Origin: Cycas panzhihuaensis
Taxonomy: Eukaryota; Cycadophyta
Direction: 5' to 3'
DNA length: 64,000 bases
NCBI GenBank assembly: GCA_023213395.1
Contig: CM041465.1
Span: 144,467,741 to 144,531,740, forward strand
Shown here: positions 42,505-53,699 of the stretch, piece after piece
Layout: the number at the start of each line of letters is the position of its first letter
Numbering within the stretch: position 1 is the stretch's first letter
The notes under the pieces: generated by a model
What the model was told of the DNA's origin: nothing
Databases searched by the model: none
What the model saw: only the letters and a program-made list of their open reading frames with translations
Program-made: the position numbers and the translations under genes

Positions 42505-43152
42505 GTTGAGTACTAAGTGCTATGGCCAAGGTCCAGGGAAATGATGGAGAGGAAAAGGAAGTTGATGGTGATACTGTGTAAGCACTTCTGCATCATCATT
42601 ACTGAAGCATGAGTATGGGCATAAACATGAATATGAAAAAGATTAGAACCAACTTAGATATAAAAGAGAAGCGTTAACATCACATGAATCTTTATGAGCA
42701 ACATAATATGAAGAAATTTTTTTGAGAAATTTAGCATATCTTTATTATATGATCATCAAGAAGAGGGATGCAAGATCCAGGATCAAGGCATGAAGTTAAG
42801 GATTGCAACATAGAACTATCTGCAAATCATGACTTTATGGTAGCAACCCTGCCCTGAAAACATTCCAATCACCACCAGATGACGCCCCTCACTATTTTGA
42901 AGTAGCGTCTGTTTAGTACATCTCAGAATTCTGTTCCCCCACAGCCATCGAGCATAACCATTCACAGTTTTACAGTTCACTATCCTTTATAATTGCTCAT
43001 GTACAATTATGGTTACACTCTAAGACATGTTGTACATTCTTATTCATTGCACACAGATGAACATTTGTATGTGTTATGAATATTTGTACATCTATGAACA
43101 CTTGTACATGTTTGTCACTCATTGTGCACATTGTACACAAATTTGTACATTG
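42505..43152 (-). repeat. Element M left (3') LTR
   Basis: Diverged partner of 44545-45099. It ends ...TTTGTACA next to TTGTCCCCCCTTC (PPT on the minus strand). Confidence 0.55.
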
Positions 43153-43159
43153 TCCCCCC

Positions 43160-44544
43160 TTCTAATTTTAGAGCGTCTTGTTCATAATAGCCTCTAGTCT
43201 TCTTCGTTCATCAGCCCAAGCTTCATAAGTCTTTGCACATCTATGCCATGAGTTGCAACCACCATCGTAGATCCTCCACCATTGATCCATAGTACCGATT
43301 ACTCATCATTGATCTTGGTATTCATTGTACAATGTGGTTCTCTACATGCTCAACTTGATTTGCCTACCAGTTGAACACTTTTGGCACCTCATCCACTTTT
43401 TCTGCCTCATCTTTGGTTGACTGTTGTTCATTGGTAATTTTCACATCTTTTTATTCCAATTCCATAATAATTGAATTCACCAAAGTAATATCTGTCTCTC
43501 CATGTATTTGAAGTTACAGGAAATTCTATTTTATTTGCTGCCTTACATGATTATTCTCTGAAACAAATTTGGTTATCTCAATGACTTCAACAAATTTGCT
43601 GTACATGCATTATTCCTCGCAATAAATTTTGTTACTCGAAACAATTTCATTTAGAGGATCAGGCTCATTGTACATCCTGGTGTTCTACATGTTCAACTTG
43701 ATTTGTGTATTACTTGATCACTTCTGGTGCCTCATCCACTTTCTGTGCCCTATCATTGGTTGACTGTTGTTCATTGGTAATTTTCACATCTTTTTCTCCC
43801 AATTCCACATCAGCCAAATTCACAAAAGATGTAGCTGTCACTCCATGTACTAGAAGCTGTAATAAATTTTGTCAATTTATCACTTTCCATGGTTATTCTC
43901 TAAAAAAATTCTGTTAACCAAGCAACTTTAATAAAATTTTGTCATACACATTATTTCTTGCAACAGATTTTGCTAGTTGGACAATTTCATACATGTTTTT
44001 GCTATATATTAATAACTTATTCAGATCAACATTCATTATTTGCTCTTATCTTTGAACTCAAAGTGGCTTTTCTAGTGCATTTTTTATAGTTTTTTGCTTT
44101 CAATTACTCACCTTACCTTGCTGACATCATACGTATGGCTGATTTGAAACATTCACTATACTACCTTCTATTCATGCTTGTTTGCCTTTCTGTCCAACCT
44201 CAATGCCACAAAAGAAAATCATTTGAACACCCCTAGGGACCATGTTCACAACTAATCTCTAGATGAAAGAATGTGTTGATTTTTTTCACAACACTCAAAT
44301 TGGTTTATTTGATAGGTACTTATGATCTTAGCAACCTTTGTGAATTTGAATGACATCGAGGATTGAATCCGATTGTCACTTTGAAGTGAAATTTCTTCTT
44401 AAAATGTTGTTATTGAATTTGTCATAAGTTAATTCTTTGATGATTAGCAACAATCTCTTCTTATGTGCAGTATTCTCTTAGTAATGGAATATCTATTACC
44501 TCATCTAAACATCGTTCAACATTGTTTGAATCATTGTTTGTTGT
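43160..44544 (-). pseudogene. Element M internal frame with tandem duplication
   Basis: I do not recognise this protein. Read on the minus strand, two copies about 355 bp apart (about 43330-43580 and 43687-43940) encode EKDVKITNEQQSTxDxAxKV and NQVEHVE. The frame ends DQWWRIYDGGCNSWHRCAKT and AWADERRRLEAIMNKTL, stop, just before the PPT. The duplicated segment is acidic and Gln/Lys-rich. Stops break it. Its end next to the PPT suggests it is the element's own ORF rather than flanking DNA. Confidence 0.5.
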
Positions 44545-45099
44545 CATCGACTGTGATAGGAAAAACCCTTATTCGATCCTAGATTAGAGATTCCCAAGGC
44601 CAAGGTCTAGGGGATCAATGAAAGGGGACAAGAAATTGATGGCATCACTTTGCAAGAAGTTGTGCATCACATCTACTTACAAAACATGAGTATGCAAAGA
44701 ACAAAGAAACATTGACATAAATTAGAGTATAACATACATAAATTATTGACATCATAATCATTATGAGCAATATGATTTAAAGAGATCAAAATCATAAAGT
44801 GGCAGCAATCTTTATTGTATAGCTTTCAATAACAAGGACACATTCCTTCGGATTAGAGCATGAGAAAGGCCAGAATGTGGACCTATCTACAACTCATGGC
44901 TCGATGATAATGACTATGGCTTGATGACAACCTAGTGACCACACGATGATGACCCACATGACTTTAAATTAGGCACTTTTGACTACATCTTAAGAATTGG
45001 GCTACTTACAACTTTTTAAGGTAACCATTCACATCTTACAGTGTGTTGTCCTTTATAATTATACATGCACGATTATGGTTATCATTACACATTTGTACA
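44545..45099 (-). repeat. Element M right (5') LTR
   Basis: Diverged partner of 42505-43152, ending TTGTACA at 45099. The next base begins the LTR of N. Confidence 0.55.
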
Positions 45100-45437
45100 T
45101 GTTAATGATAGAGTGGCTAAATGTTAACCACATAGTTAATGTAAATGCGGTTTAATTAAGGGGTTGATTAGTTGAATGGCCATGATTAACGAAGAGTCGC
45201 ATCTCCTCAGATGGACGTACCATATTGGTTTGAATAAATATCAAGCCCTAGGCTAGACGTAATATCTTATTGTGGTGTAATTAATGTAACTATTGATTTG
45301 GTGCAGTGGGTTTTTTCTCGAAAGGTTTTTCCACGTAAAACTTATGTACTGTGTACTTGTGCTCTTTGATGTTTGCTTGTTTTGTATGATCAAAATCTTG
45401 TAGTTCAAAACACATGCATCTTTCATGTTTCTTTATA
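45100..45437 (+). repeat. Element N 5' LTR
   Basis: Begins TGTTAATGATAG and contains GGTGCAGTGGGTTTTTTCTC and TTTTTCCACGTAAAACTT, a copia U5-type sequence. It abuts a PBS. No second copy in the window. The end is approximate. Confidence 0.7.
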
Positions 45438-45451
45438 TCTTATTAGAGCTG
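45438..45451 (+). other. Element N primer-binding site (decayed)
   Basis: TCTTATTAGAGCTG resembles TGGTATCAGAGCTG with several changes, at the position expected after U5. Confidence 0.55.
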
Positions 45452-46519
45452 AATGGATGTACATAATTGAGGTTACGATTGGGTGGAGATGATAAGATCG
45501 AAGGTTGCCTGGTAATGTTGGTGAGAGCCTTGTTTTTGGCGATTTTAATCTTCTCTGACGACTAAAAGAGTGACACAGTGGTGCAATGGTGATTGCGGAG
45601 GTGAAATTCACTTATCAATAAAATTTTATCATTGTTCATGGTATTCAATCTATATTGGGCACTTTTAAGACCATATTGGGCTCGTGTTGAAGCCATCCAA
45701 AGTTGGTTGGGCATGTTGGGCACTCCATATGCCTGTTGGGCCAATTTTGAAGGTGATTTGGGCTCATTTTAATTGCATTGAATTTCGTTTGACGGTTGTT
45801 TGGCTTTGTTGAGCATCATCAGATCTAGTGTGAGGATGACAAAAAATGCGTTAGCACCTCACATAAGTGAGATTGGTTCTAATTGTTGGGTGTTTTCTGC
45901 TTGTAGACAATGATGTAATGATGCAACCTGTTGTTGGAGGATGTTTAAGAACTCAGATTAACGCCAACTGATATTTGAAGGTGTGATTCTAGAAGCCATC
46001 TATGAGCAACAAAACATGTCTTTGAGCTGCTAGAACTATGAATATGTGAAACATTGGCCGTGGAAGGTCACACTTGCAAAATCGAGTCACAATCGTTTTG
46101 TATTTTGCATTGCCAACACATGAGAATGTTAGTGATATATATATATAAAGGGTCATAAACCTTAATATATCAATTATACTTTTTTAAAAGTTGTGTTTGA
46201 ACCTGAGTGAGGATATAAAAAGGCGCACAGGTGAAAAAGTGTAGTCGCCCTTTTTGGGCATATTCCATTTTGATTCCTTTTTGAGTTTGGAATAAAATAG
46301 GAAGAAAACCATTGCATTGAAGACACATCATTAGTTTGATTTGAAATTTGCCATTTTGAACAGAATCCAATGAGTTTTTTGTGTGAAGCTTTCAGAGTTA
46401 CCATTCTTGAAGACCATATTATTGTCTGCAAGTCATTTCTTATTGTTTGAAGCAATCTTTGAAGGGTTTGTTGGTGTGTTTTGGTGGCTCGTTGTGGAGG
46501 TTGTAGAAACATTGACCCT
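45452..46519 (+). other. Element N leader, no gene
   Basis: About 1.07 kb with repeated TTGGGC motifs (45655-45760) and no convincing frame. O is inserted at the right end, and the leader resumes at 54160. Confidence 0.65.
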
Positions 46520-47081
46520 TGTGGTAGCATTCCAAACAGCACGGAACAATGTTTAGTTAACCTTAAGAGCAAAAAAACTGACTTATTCAAAAAGCAAGAA
46601 AACTGACTTATTACGAGCAGAAAAACAGACTTATATATATTACTTTTCTCTTTTTATTTTGGGGAGTATTCTAGCTAACTTCTAATATTCCTTTTGGGTG
46701 GGTTTTATGCCTCCTTCTAGCCGACTTATTTAAAGATCATTTGGCTACCCATATAAGGAGTATTCTGCCATATTGGACTACCATATTTTTGGTTTTTTGT
46801 ATTGTTTTGTGGAGGGATTCTTGCCTTGAAGAGAGATCCATTCCCAATTGAGTGTGTGGCATCTTTTGGTAACATTGTATGTATTCAGTTTATGTTCTAT
46901 TTCTGTTATTTAATTTTTATATGGAAGTTGTGCTCCTAGAAGTTATTATATTATTTATTCTTGCAATTTCAGTAAGTTTATATTGTTCTATTGTTGCAAT
47001 TTATACCTTGCAAGTGTATATTGTATGGATTTACCTATTTGTGGAGCAATTAATTGAAACAGGTCAGTAAGGTCCACTAGA
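46520..47081 (+). repeat. Chromovirus O 5' LTR
   Basis: Aligns with 53561-54159 along its length. CATATAAGGAG at about 46750 is the TATA candidate. The left border TGTGGTAGC is decayed relative to the 3' copy TGTAGC. Confidence 0.9.
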
Positions 47082-47083
47082 AG

Positions 47084-47099
47084 TGGTATCAGAGCCTTG
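47084..47099 (+). other. Chromovirus O primer-binding site
   Basis: TGGTATCAGAGCCTTG lies two bases after the LTR. It is a full initiator-Met match over 12 bases. Confidence 0.92.
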
Positions 47100-48290
47100 T
47101 TTTGAGGCAGGTTCAGATGAAGATCTCAAAAGGGAGTTGAGATAAAATTTTACTCTTAGAATGGAATGAAGATCTGGAAAGACCCTTCCAATCGACAAAA
47201 TGGTGAATTGACCATCAAAAACACTAGAGGATGTGTCTCGATGAGTCGACTTAATGAGCGACGACTTAGTACTGATTAAGGAAAAGGTATAAAAGCTCAC
47301 AGACCTCTTATCAGATTATAAGGGAAGGAACGAAAGGATATCTATAAGACCATTTGGAAGTTAAGAACAAGAAGGAATCTTCGAGGAAGAAGAATTGGAC
47401 CAATAGGACCAACTTGGCTTAGGTCTCAAAGAAACCAAATTCTTCCTAGAAAAATTCGATCCTGAAAGATTCAAAGATATCCGTAGTTGGGTCATTTAAA
47501 TGGAAATTTACTTTTGAGCAACCCCCATGTCAATCAAGGAAAAGTCGGTGGTTGCATTCCTTCTTCTTAATTGGAAGGCCCTAAAATGGTACCATTGGTG
47601 GCATAGATTCTGCAAAGGAACAAAGCATTTTAATTGGTCTTTTTTGAAGGCATGCATCATTGAGTAGTACAAAGATACTTGGAATGCCAATTACTTTGCT
47701 AAACTTGTGAGATTAGAGGAAACAGGATCTATCCAAAGGTACACAGAGCAGTTTCAATCATTACATAGCTTGGTAAAGAAAGAAATCAATGAAGAATAAC
47801 TTATTGAAGTGTACATTGCAAGACTCAAAGGAAACATCAAATACTGTCTAAAAACAATGGACGTTGTCCTCTTTGATGCCATTCGACATGCTAGAAATAT
47901 TGAAGCAGAGTTTAGAGAAGGTAGGTAGAACTTTGTCCATCGTAACGAGCCACCTAGGCAACCAATCCAACAATTCCAACCGAATTGGGCATATTTCATA
48001 ACAAAAGTAGGGGCACTTACGTCAGAGAAAAAAGAAGAGCACTTAACTTGAGTTGAACATACTAAGAGCGAGACATGTTTCTGTTGCAGAGGAAAGTGGA
48101 ATCCTAGTCATAAATGTCCTGTTAAGAAGATGTTTATGATAAATAACAATGAGTATAATATACTAGACGAGCAAGAAGAGGAAGAACCAAATGAGGAGGC
48201 TATAACCGAAGAAAATGAAACTGACATCAATGATTTATTGAATATCAATTCAAGTGACATATAGATCTCTTTACAAGCCATCATTCGAGA
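47100..48290 (+). pseudogene. gag: Chromovirus O Gag
   Basis: From about 47390 the register reads FLEKFDPERFKDIRSWVI, then stops and WNANYFAKLVRLEETGSIQR, YTEQFQSLHSLVKKEINEE, VYIARLKGNIKYCLKTMDVV and ARNIEAEFREGR. This is the Ty3/gypsy Gag order. The zinc knuckle at about 48069-48115 reads CFCCRGKWNPSHKCP, the chromovirus variant. An acidic tail follows to P. At least six stops lie in the main register. Confidence 0.85.
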
Positions 48291-48295
48291 GGCCC

Positions 48296-48503
48296 TATAA
48301 TGAACTTATTCCTGTTACCATTCAACATAGAGAAATAGAAACAGAAAATGATAGACAAAAGATAAAGAAAAAGATGAAGTTCCGAAGAACATTCATTAAC
48401 ATAAGATTACAAAATTATATCATGATGATCCCACTTATACATTACATACATATATATGGGGCTATTAAGGCTGCCCAACCTCATATGGTGGAGGATCATA
48501 ACA
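48296..48503 (-). repeat. Element P 3' LTR
   Basis: Pairs with 50034-50283. A deletion removes the TTAAACTTATGCATGTGGG block. Confidence 0.9.
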
Positions 48504-48516
48504 TGCCCTCCCCCCT
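48504..48516 (-). other. Element P polypurine tract
   Basis: Element-strand AGGGGGGAGGGCA directly precedes TGTTATG of the LTR. Confidence 0.9.
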
Positions 48517-48562
48517 AAAAATGCTTTGCCCTCGAAGCATCCTAATTTAATGATACATATGG

Positions 48563-49324
48563 CTATCTCTTGTTATTATTCTTCAATCGATAGCTCTTAT
48601 GAATGTTGGCAAAAAAGTTGCGCATGGAATGGGGATGTATCCATCCCAAGTTGATCTTGATACACCCTGAATATCCTCTAATATACTCTGGATATCTGTA
48701 ATGTTGAAACCATAAGCTCAAATGTTGTGCTTGTTTGGTGTTTGTAGCAGATGAATGCCTTGCTTGATAAGTTTTGTTGTGTTGGGCCTCTTGATAATGT
48801 GGATGCCGATATGGTTTCACTTTAGTTTGCCTTTCAACTATTTGTGATGCCTTTTCTTCTTTATCCTTAGGTGCAGCTGGTGGTGTAGGGTGGCAAACAA
48901 CTTCTGTTACATGCTCTTGACATTCCTTTTCTTTTTCATAATCTTTCTTTTGTTCTTGACTTTGTGGAGTCTGGAGAATTCCTTGTCCCACACTGCAATT
49001 ATACTTCTCAAGTATTTGTCGTGCTTCTTGTTTGTTTTGTTCAAGACTTTGCATCTCTTTCCACCAATAATCATTATATTTTTTACAGATAGCTAGTTCT
49101 AGCCAATAAAATGTATTATAGAAACTAACTAGGTTATACCAATCTTTAAACCAAAGATAAGCCTCTCCTTGTAGATATAATGAGGCTATTTTAGTCATCT
49201 CCTCGTTGCGCATGTAGTTATCATCAAGTGATTTTAAATATACATCGATATCTTTAACCCAATCATTTACAGAAAGAGTCTCATCCGCATTAAAGATGTG
49301 CGGTATGAGCATTTTTGTAGCCAT
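48563..49324 (-). CDS. gag: Element P Gag-like protein, 253 aa
   Basis: The start at 49324 gives MATKMLIPHIFNADETLSVN. The N-terminal half resembles the Ty3/gypsy Gag domain: DWVKDIDVYLKSLDDNYMRN, EMTKIASLYLQGEAYLWFKD and WYNLVSFYNTFYWLELAICK (residues about 20-85). A Glu/Lys-rich, probably coiled segment follows (about 95-165). The C-terminal part is basic, rich in His, Gln and Tyr. There is no CCHC knuckle and no protease. It is open end to end in a window where nearly all other frames are broken. Capsid-like packaging of its own RNA is an inference. Confidence 0.85.
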   Translation of the reverse strand: MATKMLIPHIFNADETLSVNDWVKDIDVYLKSLDDNYMRNEEMTKIASLYLQGEAYLWFKDWYNLVSFYNTFYWLELAICKKYNDYWWKEMQSLEQNKQEARQILEKYNCSVGQGILQTPQSQEQKKDYEKEKECQEHVTEVVCHPTPPAAPKDKEEKASQIVERQTKVKPYRHPHYQEAQHNKTYQARHSSATNTKQAQHLSLWFQHYRYPEYIRGYSGCIKINLGWIHPHSMRNFFANIHKSYRLKNNNKR

Positions 49325-50020
49325 GATAATGTGGATATAGGAGAGATTAGGGGTGTCTATAGCCTGTTATCCCTTAATTTTGATACAAAAATATATATTG
49401 GGCCTCACGAGCAATGGTTTTGAGACCATGGTTTTAATGGCTAAGAAAATATAGTATGAAACCCTTAATTTCAAAAAAAAAAAGTTTGAAAAAAAATATA
49501 GCTCAAAAATATATAAAATACAGACTAAGATGATGGCCTTTGAAATACGATTCCAACGGTACAAACAAAATTGAATTCTGATATCTAGATCAAAAGTTAT
49601 GCCCCTTTTAAGAATTTCACTGTTAGGGTTTTTATGGGCTACAATAGTACCTACTGATAAAATGCTAATAACATTTTACTCCGAACTCTGATTAGCTTCA
49701 AACCACTTCCATTAGAAAGTAAATTAAAAAATGCAGATAATAAAAAAAAATTTGAGGTCATTTGGATACCTGTAGCAAAAGTTATGGCTCTTTGAAGTTG
49801 AGGTTGCAGATCTGTCCAAGAATTACGGTGACGGAAAAAAGACAGGCCGAAATTAATTTTGCTACAATGTTCGCACTTCCACCCCAAAATCTATAGTGCG
49901 ACCGCTCAAAATTTACAGAACGAGTCATTTTGTCTCAAATTTGCCATTACTTTTTAGAATTTTCAACGTTTATTCTCTTGAAAATGCTTTCAAACCCTTG
50001 ATGACATCTCCAAGATCGCC
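49325..50020 (-). other. Element P leader
   Basis: About 700 bp between PBS and Gag start. No gene. Confidence 0.7.
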
Positions 50021-50033
50021 GCTCTAATACCAA
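50021..50033 (-). other. Element P primer-binding site
   Basis: Element-strand TTGGTATTAGAGC directly abuts the LTR, identical to the form in G1. Confidence 0.87.
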
Positions 50034-50283
50034 TAGGAATGAACCTATTCCTGTTACCATTCAACATAGAGAAATAGGAATAGAAAATGATAGACAAAAG
50101 ATAAAGAAGAAGACGAAGTTCCAAAGAACATTCATTAACATAAGTTTACAAAATTATATCATGATGATCCCACTTATACATTACATACATATATATGGGG
50201 CTATTAAGGCTGCCCATCTCTTAAACTTATGCATGTGGGATAATTACAATATGAGTAATCTCATATGGTGGAGGATTATAACA
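50034..50283 (-). repeat. Element P 5' LTR
   Basis: 250-bp partner of 48296-48503, followed by target copy GGTCC and the resumed O protease frame. Confidence 0.9.
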
Positions 50284-50288
50284 GGTCC

Positions 50289-50880
50289 ACACTCCTCAAA
50301 TGCTACGATTCATAGGCTTGATTAAAAATGCTGAAGTTTCAATTTTGGTAGATAATGGGAGTACCCATAACTTCATAAATAAATTAACAACAGACAAGTT
50401 AGGACTCTAGATCCAACTGCTTAATGTTTTTCAAGTAGCAATCACCAATGAAAGGACTATGCCATGTGGTGGTTACGACCAGAAGGTAACCTTACAAATA
50501 ATAGATTATACTACAACTACATGTATGTTTGCCATGTTCATTGGAGGTCTTAACGTTGTTTTGGGAATTCAGTAGGTATTAAATTTGGGAAACATAGTCA
50601 CCGATTACAGAGCACGTTTTATGTGTTTTCACCAAAAGGGTCGAAAATACAAATTATAGGCCCTTGATACTCTGCCAACCCAACTAACAACCTCTCAATG
50701 AATGGAGAAGTTATTGTGAAAGAACCCCACATCATTAATGCTCTCTTGTTATAAATTAACCATAGAGGAGGTTCCTATGGAAGTCTAAGCCATTATCAAT
50801 CTATAAAATCAAGTATTTGATGAACCTCTCTAAGGATTACCTTTATGTCGAGGTTGTGAACATTCTATCAAACTAGTTCC
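50289..50880 (+). pseudogene. pol: Chromovirus O protease
   Basis: Reads TMRFIGLIKNAEVSILVDNG then STHNFINKLTTDKLGL, the plant gypsy protease motif with DSG as DNG. Downstream conserved MPCGGYD-like and LNVVLGIQ-like pieces carry stops. It begins right after element P. Confidence 0.85.
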
Positions 50881-51560
50881 ATACGCTACCTCAGTAAACA
50901 TTCAACCTTATTGCCATCCCTTTCATTTAAAAAGGGAAATCAAATGAATTACGCAAGAGCTATTGCAACAGGGATCCATCACTCCAAGCAACAGTCCATT
51001 CGTGTCACCTATTATCCTCTCTCGAAAAAAAGATGGATCTTACTGCATGTGCATAGATTATTGAGCTCTCAATAAATTAATCATAAAAAATAGGTATCTA
51101 ATTATGCGAATAGATGATTTATTGGATGAGTTATATGGAGTTCAATATTTTTCAAAGATTGATTTATGATTCAGATATTATCAAATCCGAATAAAAGTAG
51201 AGGGCATTCATAAGACAACCTTTCAGACCCACGAAGGTCTACTTGAATTTTGAGTTATGCACTTTGGATTAACAAATGGCCTGACAACTTTCTAAAGCAC
51301 CATGAACTAGGTACTCAAGCCATACTTATGAAAAGTTGTATTGGTTTTCTTTGATGATATTTTGATCTACAATAGGTCTTGACAAGAATACTTAGAGCAT
51401 ACCTAGAAAAAATTACAACTACTACAAGACCACCAATTTTTCGCCAATAAAAAAAAAATGTACATTACAGAAAGAGGACTAAAGATCGACCCAAAGAAAG
51501 TTCAAGCAATCATAAACTGACCATCTCAAAAAAATGTAATAGGGGTATGAGGATTCCTAT
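50881..51560 (+). pseudogene. pol: Chromovirus O reverse transcriptase
   Basis: Reads QELLQQGSITPSNSPFVSPI, LSRKKDGSYCMCIDY, NRYLIMRIDDLLDELYGVQY, FSKIDL, IRIKVEGIHKTTFQTHEG, MHFGLTNG and the catalytic VFFDDILIYNRS. Motifs are in gypsy order; at least nine in-frame stops interrupt them. The FFDD Asp pair is kept. Confidence 0.9.
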
Positions 51561-52110
51561 GAGCATTAGAATTCCTTCGTCGATTCATCAAAGGGTATGC
51601 ACATATGGTAGCGCCACTAACAAACATAACTAAGAGGGATGCCTTCATATGGAATCCAAATGTTGGGTCAACATTCCAAAGATTAAAATATGTTATGACC
51701 ATTGCACTAATGTTAGCCACTCCAGACTTCTCCTGTCCATTCATGATCGAATATGATGCATTTAGAATAGGAGTAGGAGTAGTACTCTTACAGGAAGACA
51801 GACCATTGGCATATGAAAACAAGAAGCTTAATGAGCGAAAACGACTCAAATCTATATATGATAAGGAGATGTTAGCCATTATGCATGCCATACATTATTG
51901 GTATTAGTATCTCCTTGGTAACAAGCTCATAGTGAAAAGGGATCATGACAGTGTGAAATACTTCCTCAACTAAAAATCGCTGTTTGACGAACAACAATAA
52001 TGGGTAAGTAGACTTTAGACATTTGATTTTACTGTCCTCTACAAAAAGGGCAAAGAGAATATAGTCGCAGATGCTTTATCCAGAATTTTGGCAGAAAATA
52101 CCAAAAGCAA
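51561..52110 (+). pseudogene. pol: Chromovirus O RNase H
   Basis: Starts in the FLRRFIKGYAHMVAPLTNIT connection, then TFQRLKYVMTIALMLATPDF, PFMIEYDAFRIGVGVVLLQE, RPLAYENKKLNERKRLKSIY and DKEMLAIMHAIHYWY, and ends GKENIVADALSRI. The first Asp of RNase H (EYDA) is present. A 100-codon frame (51605-51907) is intact. Confidence 0.88.
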
Positions 52111-52379
52111 CTCCCACACCTTATAGCGCATTACCGTAGCAATGCCGAAATGGACTGAATAAATAATTTGAGGATATATCAATGACCCTCACTCTCAGGG
52201 GGTATTACATGAAATCAAAAGGGGGAATAATACCCAATATAGTCTGTAAGGGAGACTAATTATGAGAAAAGGAAAAATATTAGTGCCATCAGTTCTAGAA
52301 ATCAAAACAAAATTTTTGGAGGAAGCCCATTTATTTTGCAAGTGGACATAGGAGAATTGACAAAACTTATTGACAAATT

Positions 52380-53145
52380 TGGGACACTTTTTTATAGAAT
52401 TCAATGAAAGCAGATATACATAAGTTCGTTTTTGAATGTGATACTTGTCAAAGAAATAGAAGTGAAAGCCTAATATCCCAGGGTTGTTGTAGCCAATACC
52501 TATATTGGGTCAAAAGTAGGAAGAAATCTCAATGGACTTCATCACAGGATTATCAAAATTTGAAGGGAAAGATGCCATTTTTTTGGTAGTTGATCATCTA
52601 ACAAAATACACATACTTTAAAGGGACACAAATGTCAACTAAAGCTACTCGGATAGCAGATATATTTATAAAAGAAATCTATTGTCTCCATGGCTTCCCAA
52701 AGGTAATTGCCAACGATAGAGACCTAAAATTCACAAGTAATTTTTGGCAAGAATTATTCAAAATGACAGGTACAAAACTAAACATGAGTATAGTCTATGC
52801 ATAAGCCATCAATAAATGTTTGGAAGGCTATTTGCAAAATTTTACTTCCGACGATGGCATAAGTGGCTCGATTTGGCTAAATGGTGGTACAATACTAACT
52901 ACCATACTGTAACAAAGATGACACCATTCCAAGCTCTTTATGGTTTTGAACCACGCTCCATTCTAACATGGTCAAAAACCTTAAAAATCCAAGTTGTACA
53001 AGAGCAACAAGAGCAAATGTAGCAAACACTTGAGCTTTTAAGGAATAATCTAAAGATTGTCTGGAATAGGATGAAACAAGCAGTGGACCTCCACATAATA
53101 GAACGATCTTTTAGGCTAGGAGATTGGATTTTTTTTTTACTTCAA
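52380..53145 (+). pseudogene. pol: Chromovirus O integrase
   Basis: Zinc-binding tail FVFECDTCQRNRSE, then in another frame MDFITGLSKFEGKDAIFLVV, DHLTKYTYFKG, EIYCLHGFPKVIANDRDLKF and LFKMTGTKLNMSIVYA. Both catalytic Asp are present (VVDHLTK, NDRD). The segment with the catalytic Glu is deleted: the sequence jumps to AINKCLEGYL. A shifted 68-codon frame covers KWLDLAKWWYNTNYHTVTKM and TPFQALYGFEP. Confidence 0.88.
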
Positions 53146-53546
53146 CCTCATAAGGAAACAACATTAAAGTATTTTGGTTGACATAAATTACAATAAATTT
53201 TTTTTGGGGTATGCAAAATACTGGCCAAAATAGGAGAGGTAGCATATCAACTGGAATTACCTCCTAGAAGCCGTATCCATTAACGCATTTCACGTGTCTT
53301 GTCTCAAACAGAAGCTCAGAAAAGATACAATGCCTTAGGGAAACTTACCCATATTAGAGGAAGAAGGAAAGCTTACACTTTAACCAAAGGGTGTCTTATA
53401 GGTACGTACTATGAGGCTTCGTTCACGATAAATCAAAGAATATCTCATTAAATGGAAGTCGTGATAGTAGTGATCCAACCTTGGAATTTGAAGAGTGGAT
53501 GCAACAACATTCTGAGTTAGCCATGCTTATAGGGCAAAGCATGTTT
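53146..53546 (+). pseudogene. pol: Chromovirus O integrase tail and chromodomain
   Basis: The GPY/F-like region ends IGEVAYQLELPPRSRIH. The chromodomain reads IKEYLIKWKS and, after a shift, DPTLEFEEWMQQHSELAML. Chromodomains in these integrases guide insertion towards particular histone marks (established for the clade). Q has an intact copy. It ends 14 bp before the LTR at the PPT. Confidence 0.82.
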
Positions 53547-53560
53547 TAAGGGGAGGGACT
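53547..53560 (+). other. Chromovirus O polypurine tract
   Basis: AAGGGGAGGGACT abuts the 3' LTR. Q has the same tract. Confidence 0.9.
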
Positions 53561-53644
53561 TGTAGCTTTCTAAACACCTTGGAAGGATGTTTGGCCAACC
53601 TTCCTTAAGAGCAGAAACCAACTTATTAAGAGTAGAAAAACTGA

Positions 53645-53699
<55 letters not shown>

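Larger units (their letters stand above)
42505..45099 (-). mobile_element. Element M: old small LTR element
   Basis: Two diverged direct repeats (about 42505-43152 and 44545-45099) share ordered blocks: GGCCAAGGTC, AAACATGAGTATG, TTTATGAGCAA-like, ACCATTCACA, TATCCTTTATAATT and ACATTTGTACA. A C-run (GGGGGG on the minus strand) adjoins the left repeat like a PPT, so orientation is minus. The 1.4-kb internal part has an unfamiliar reading frame and no pol. The LTR limits and PBS are uncertain. Confidence 0.6.
48296..50283 (-). mobile_element. Element P: 2.0-kb LTR element encoding only Gag
   Basis: LTRs 48296-48503 and 50034-50283 (the left copy lacks about 42 bp). Target duplication is GGCCC/GGTCC. 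PPT TAGGGGGGAGGGCA on the minus strand abuts the left LTR and PBS TTGGTATTAGAGC the right, so orientation is minus. The 1.5-kb internal region holds a single intact 253-codon Gag-like frame and no protease, RT or integrase. This fits the published class of terminal-repeat elements with a GAG domain (TR-GAG). It is nested in O. Confidence 0.93.

Noticed and set aside
46520-46521. A target duplication for chromovirus O
   Set aside because: Flanks ACCCT and CTTAT do not match. The 5' end of the LTR is decayed, so none is claimed.
48254-48550. 98-codon plus-strand frame over the O-P junction
   Set aside because: It begins in O gag and runs into P's LTR, so it is a junction artefact.
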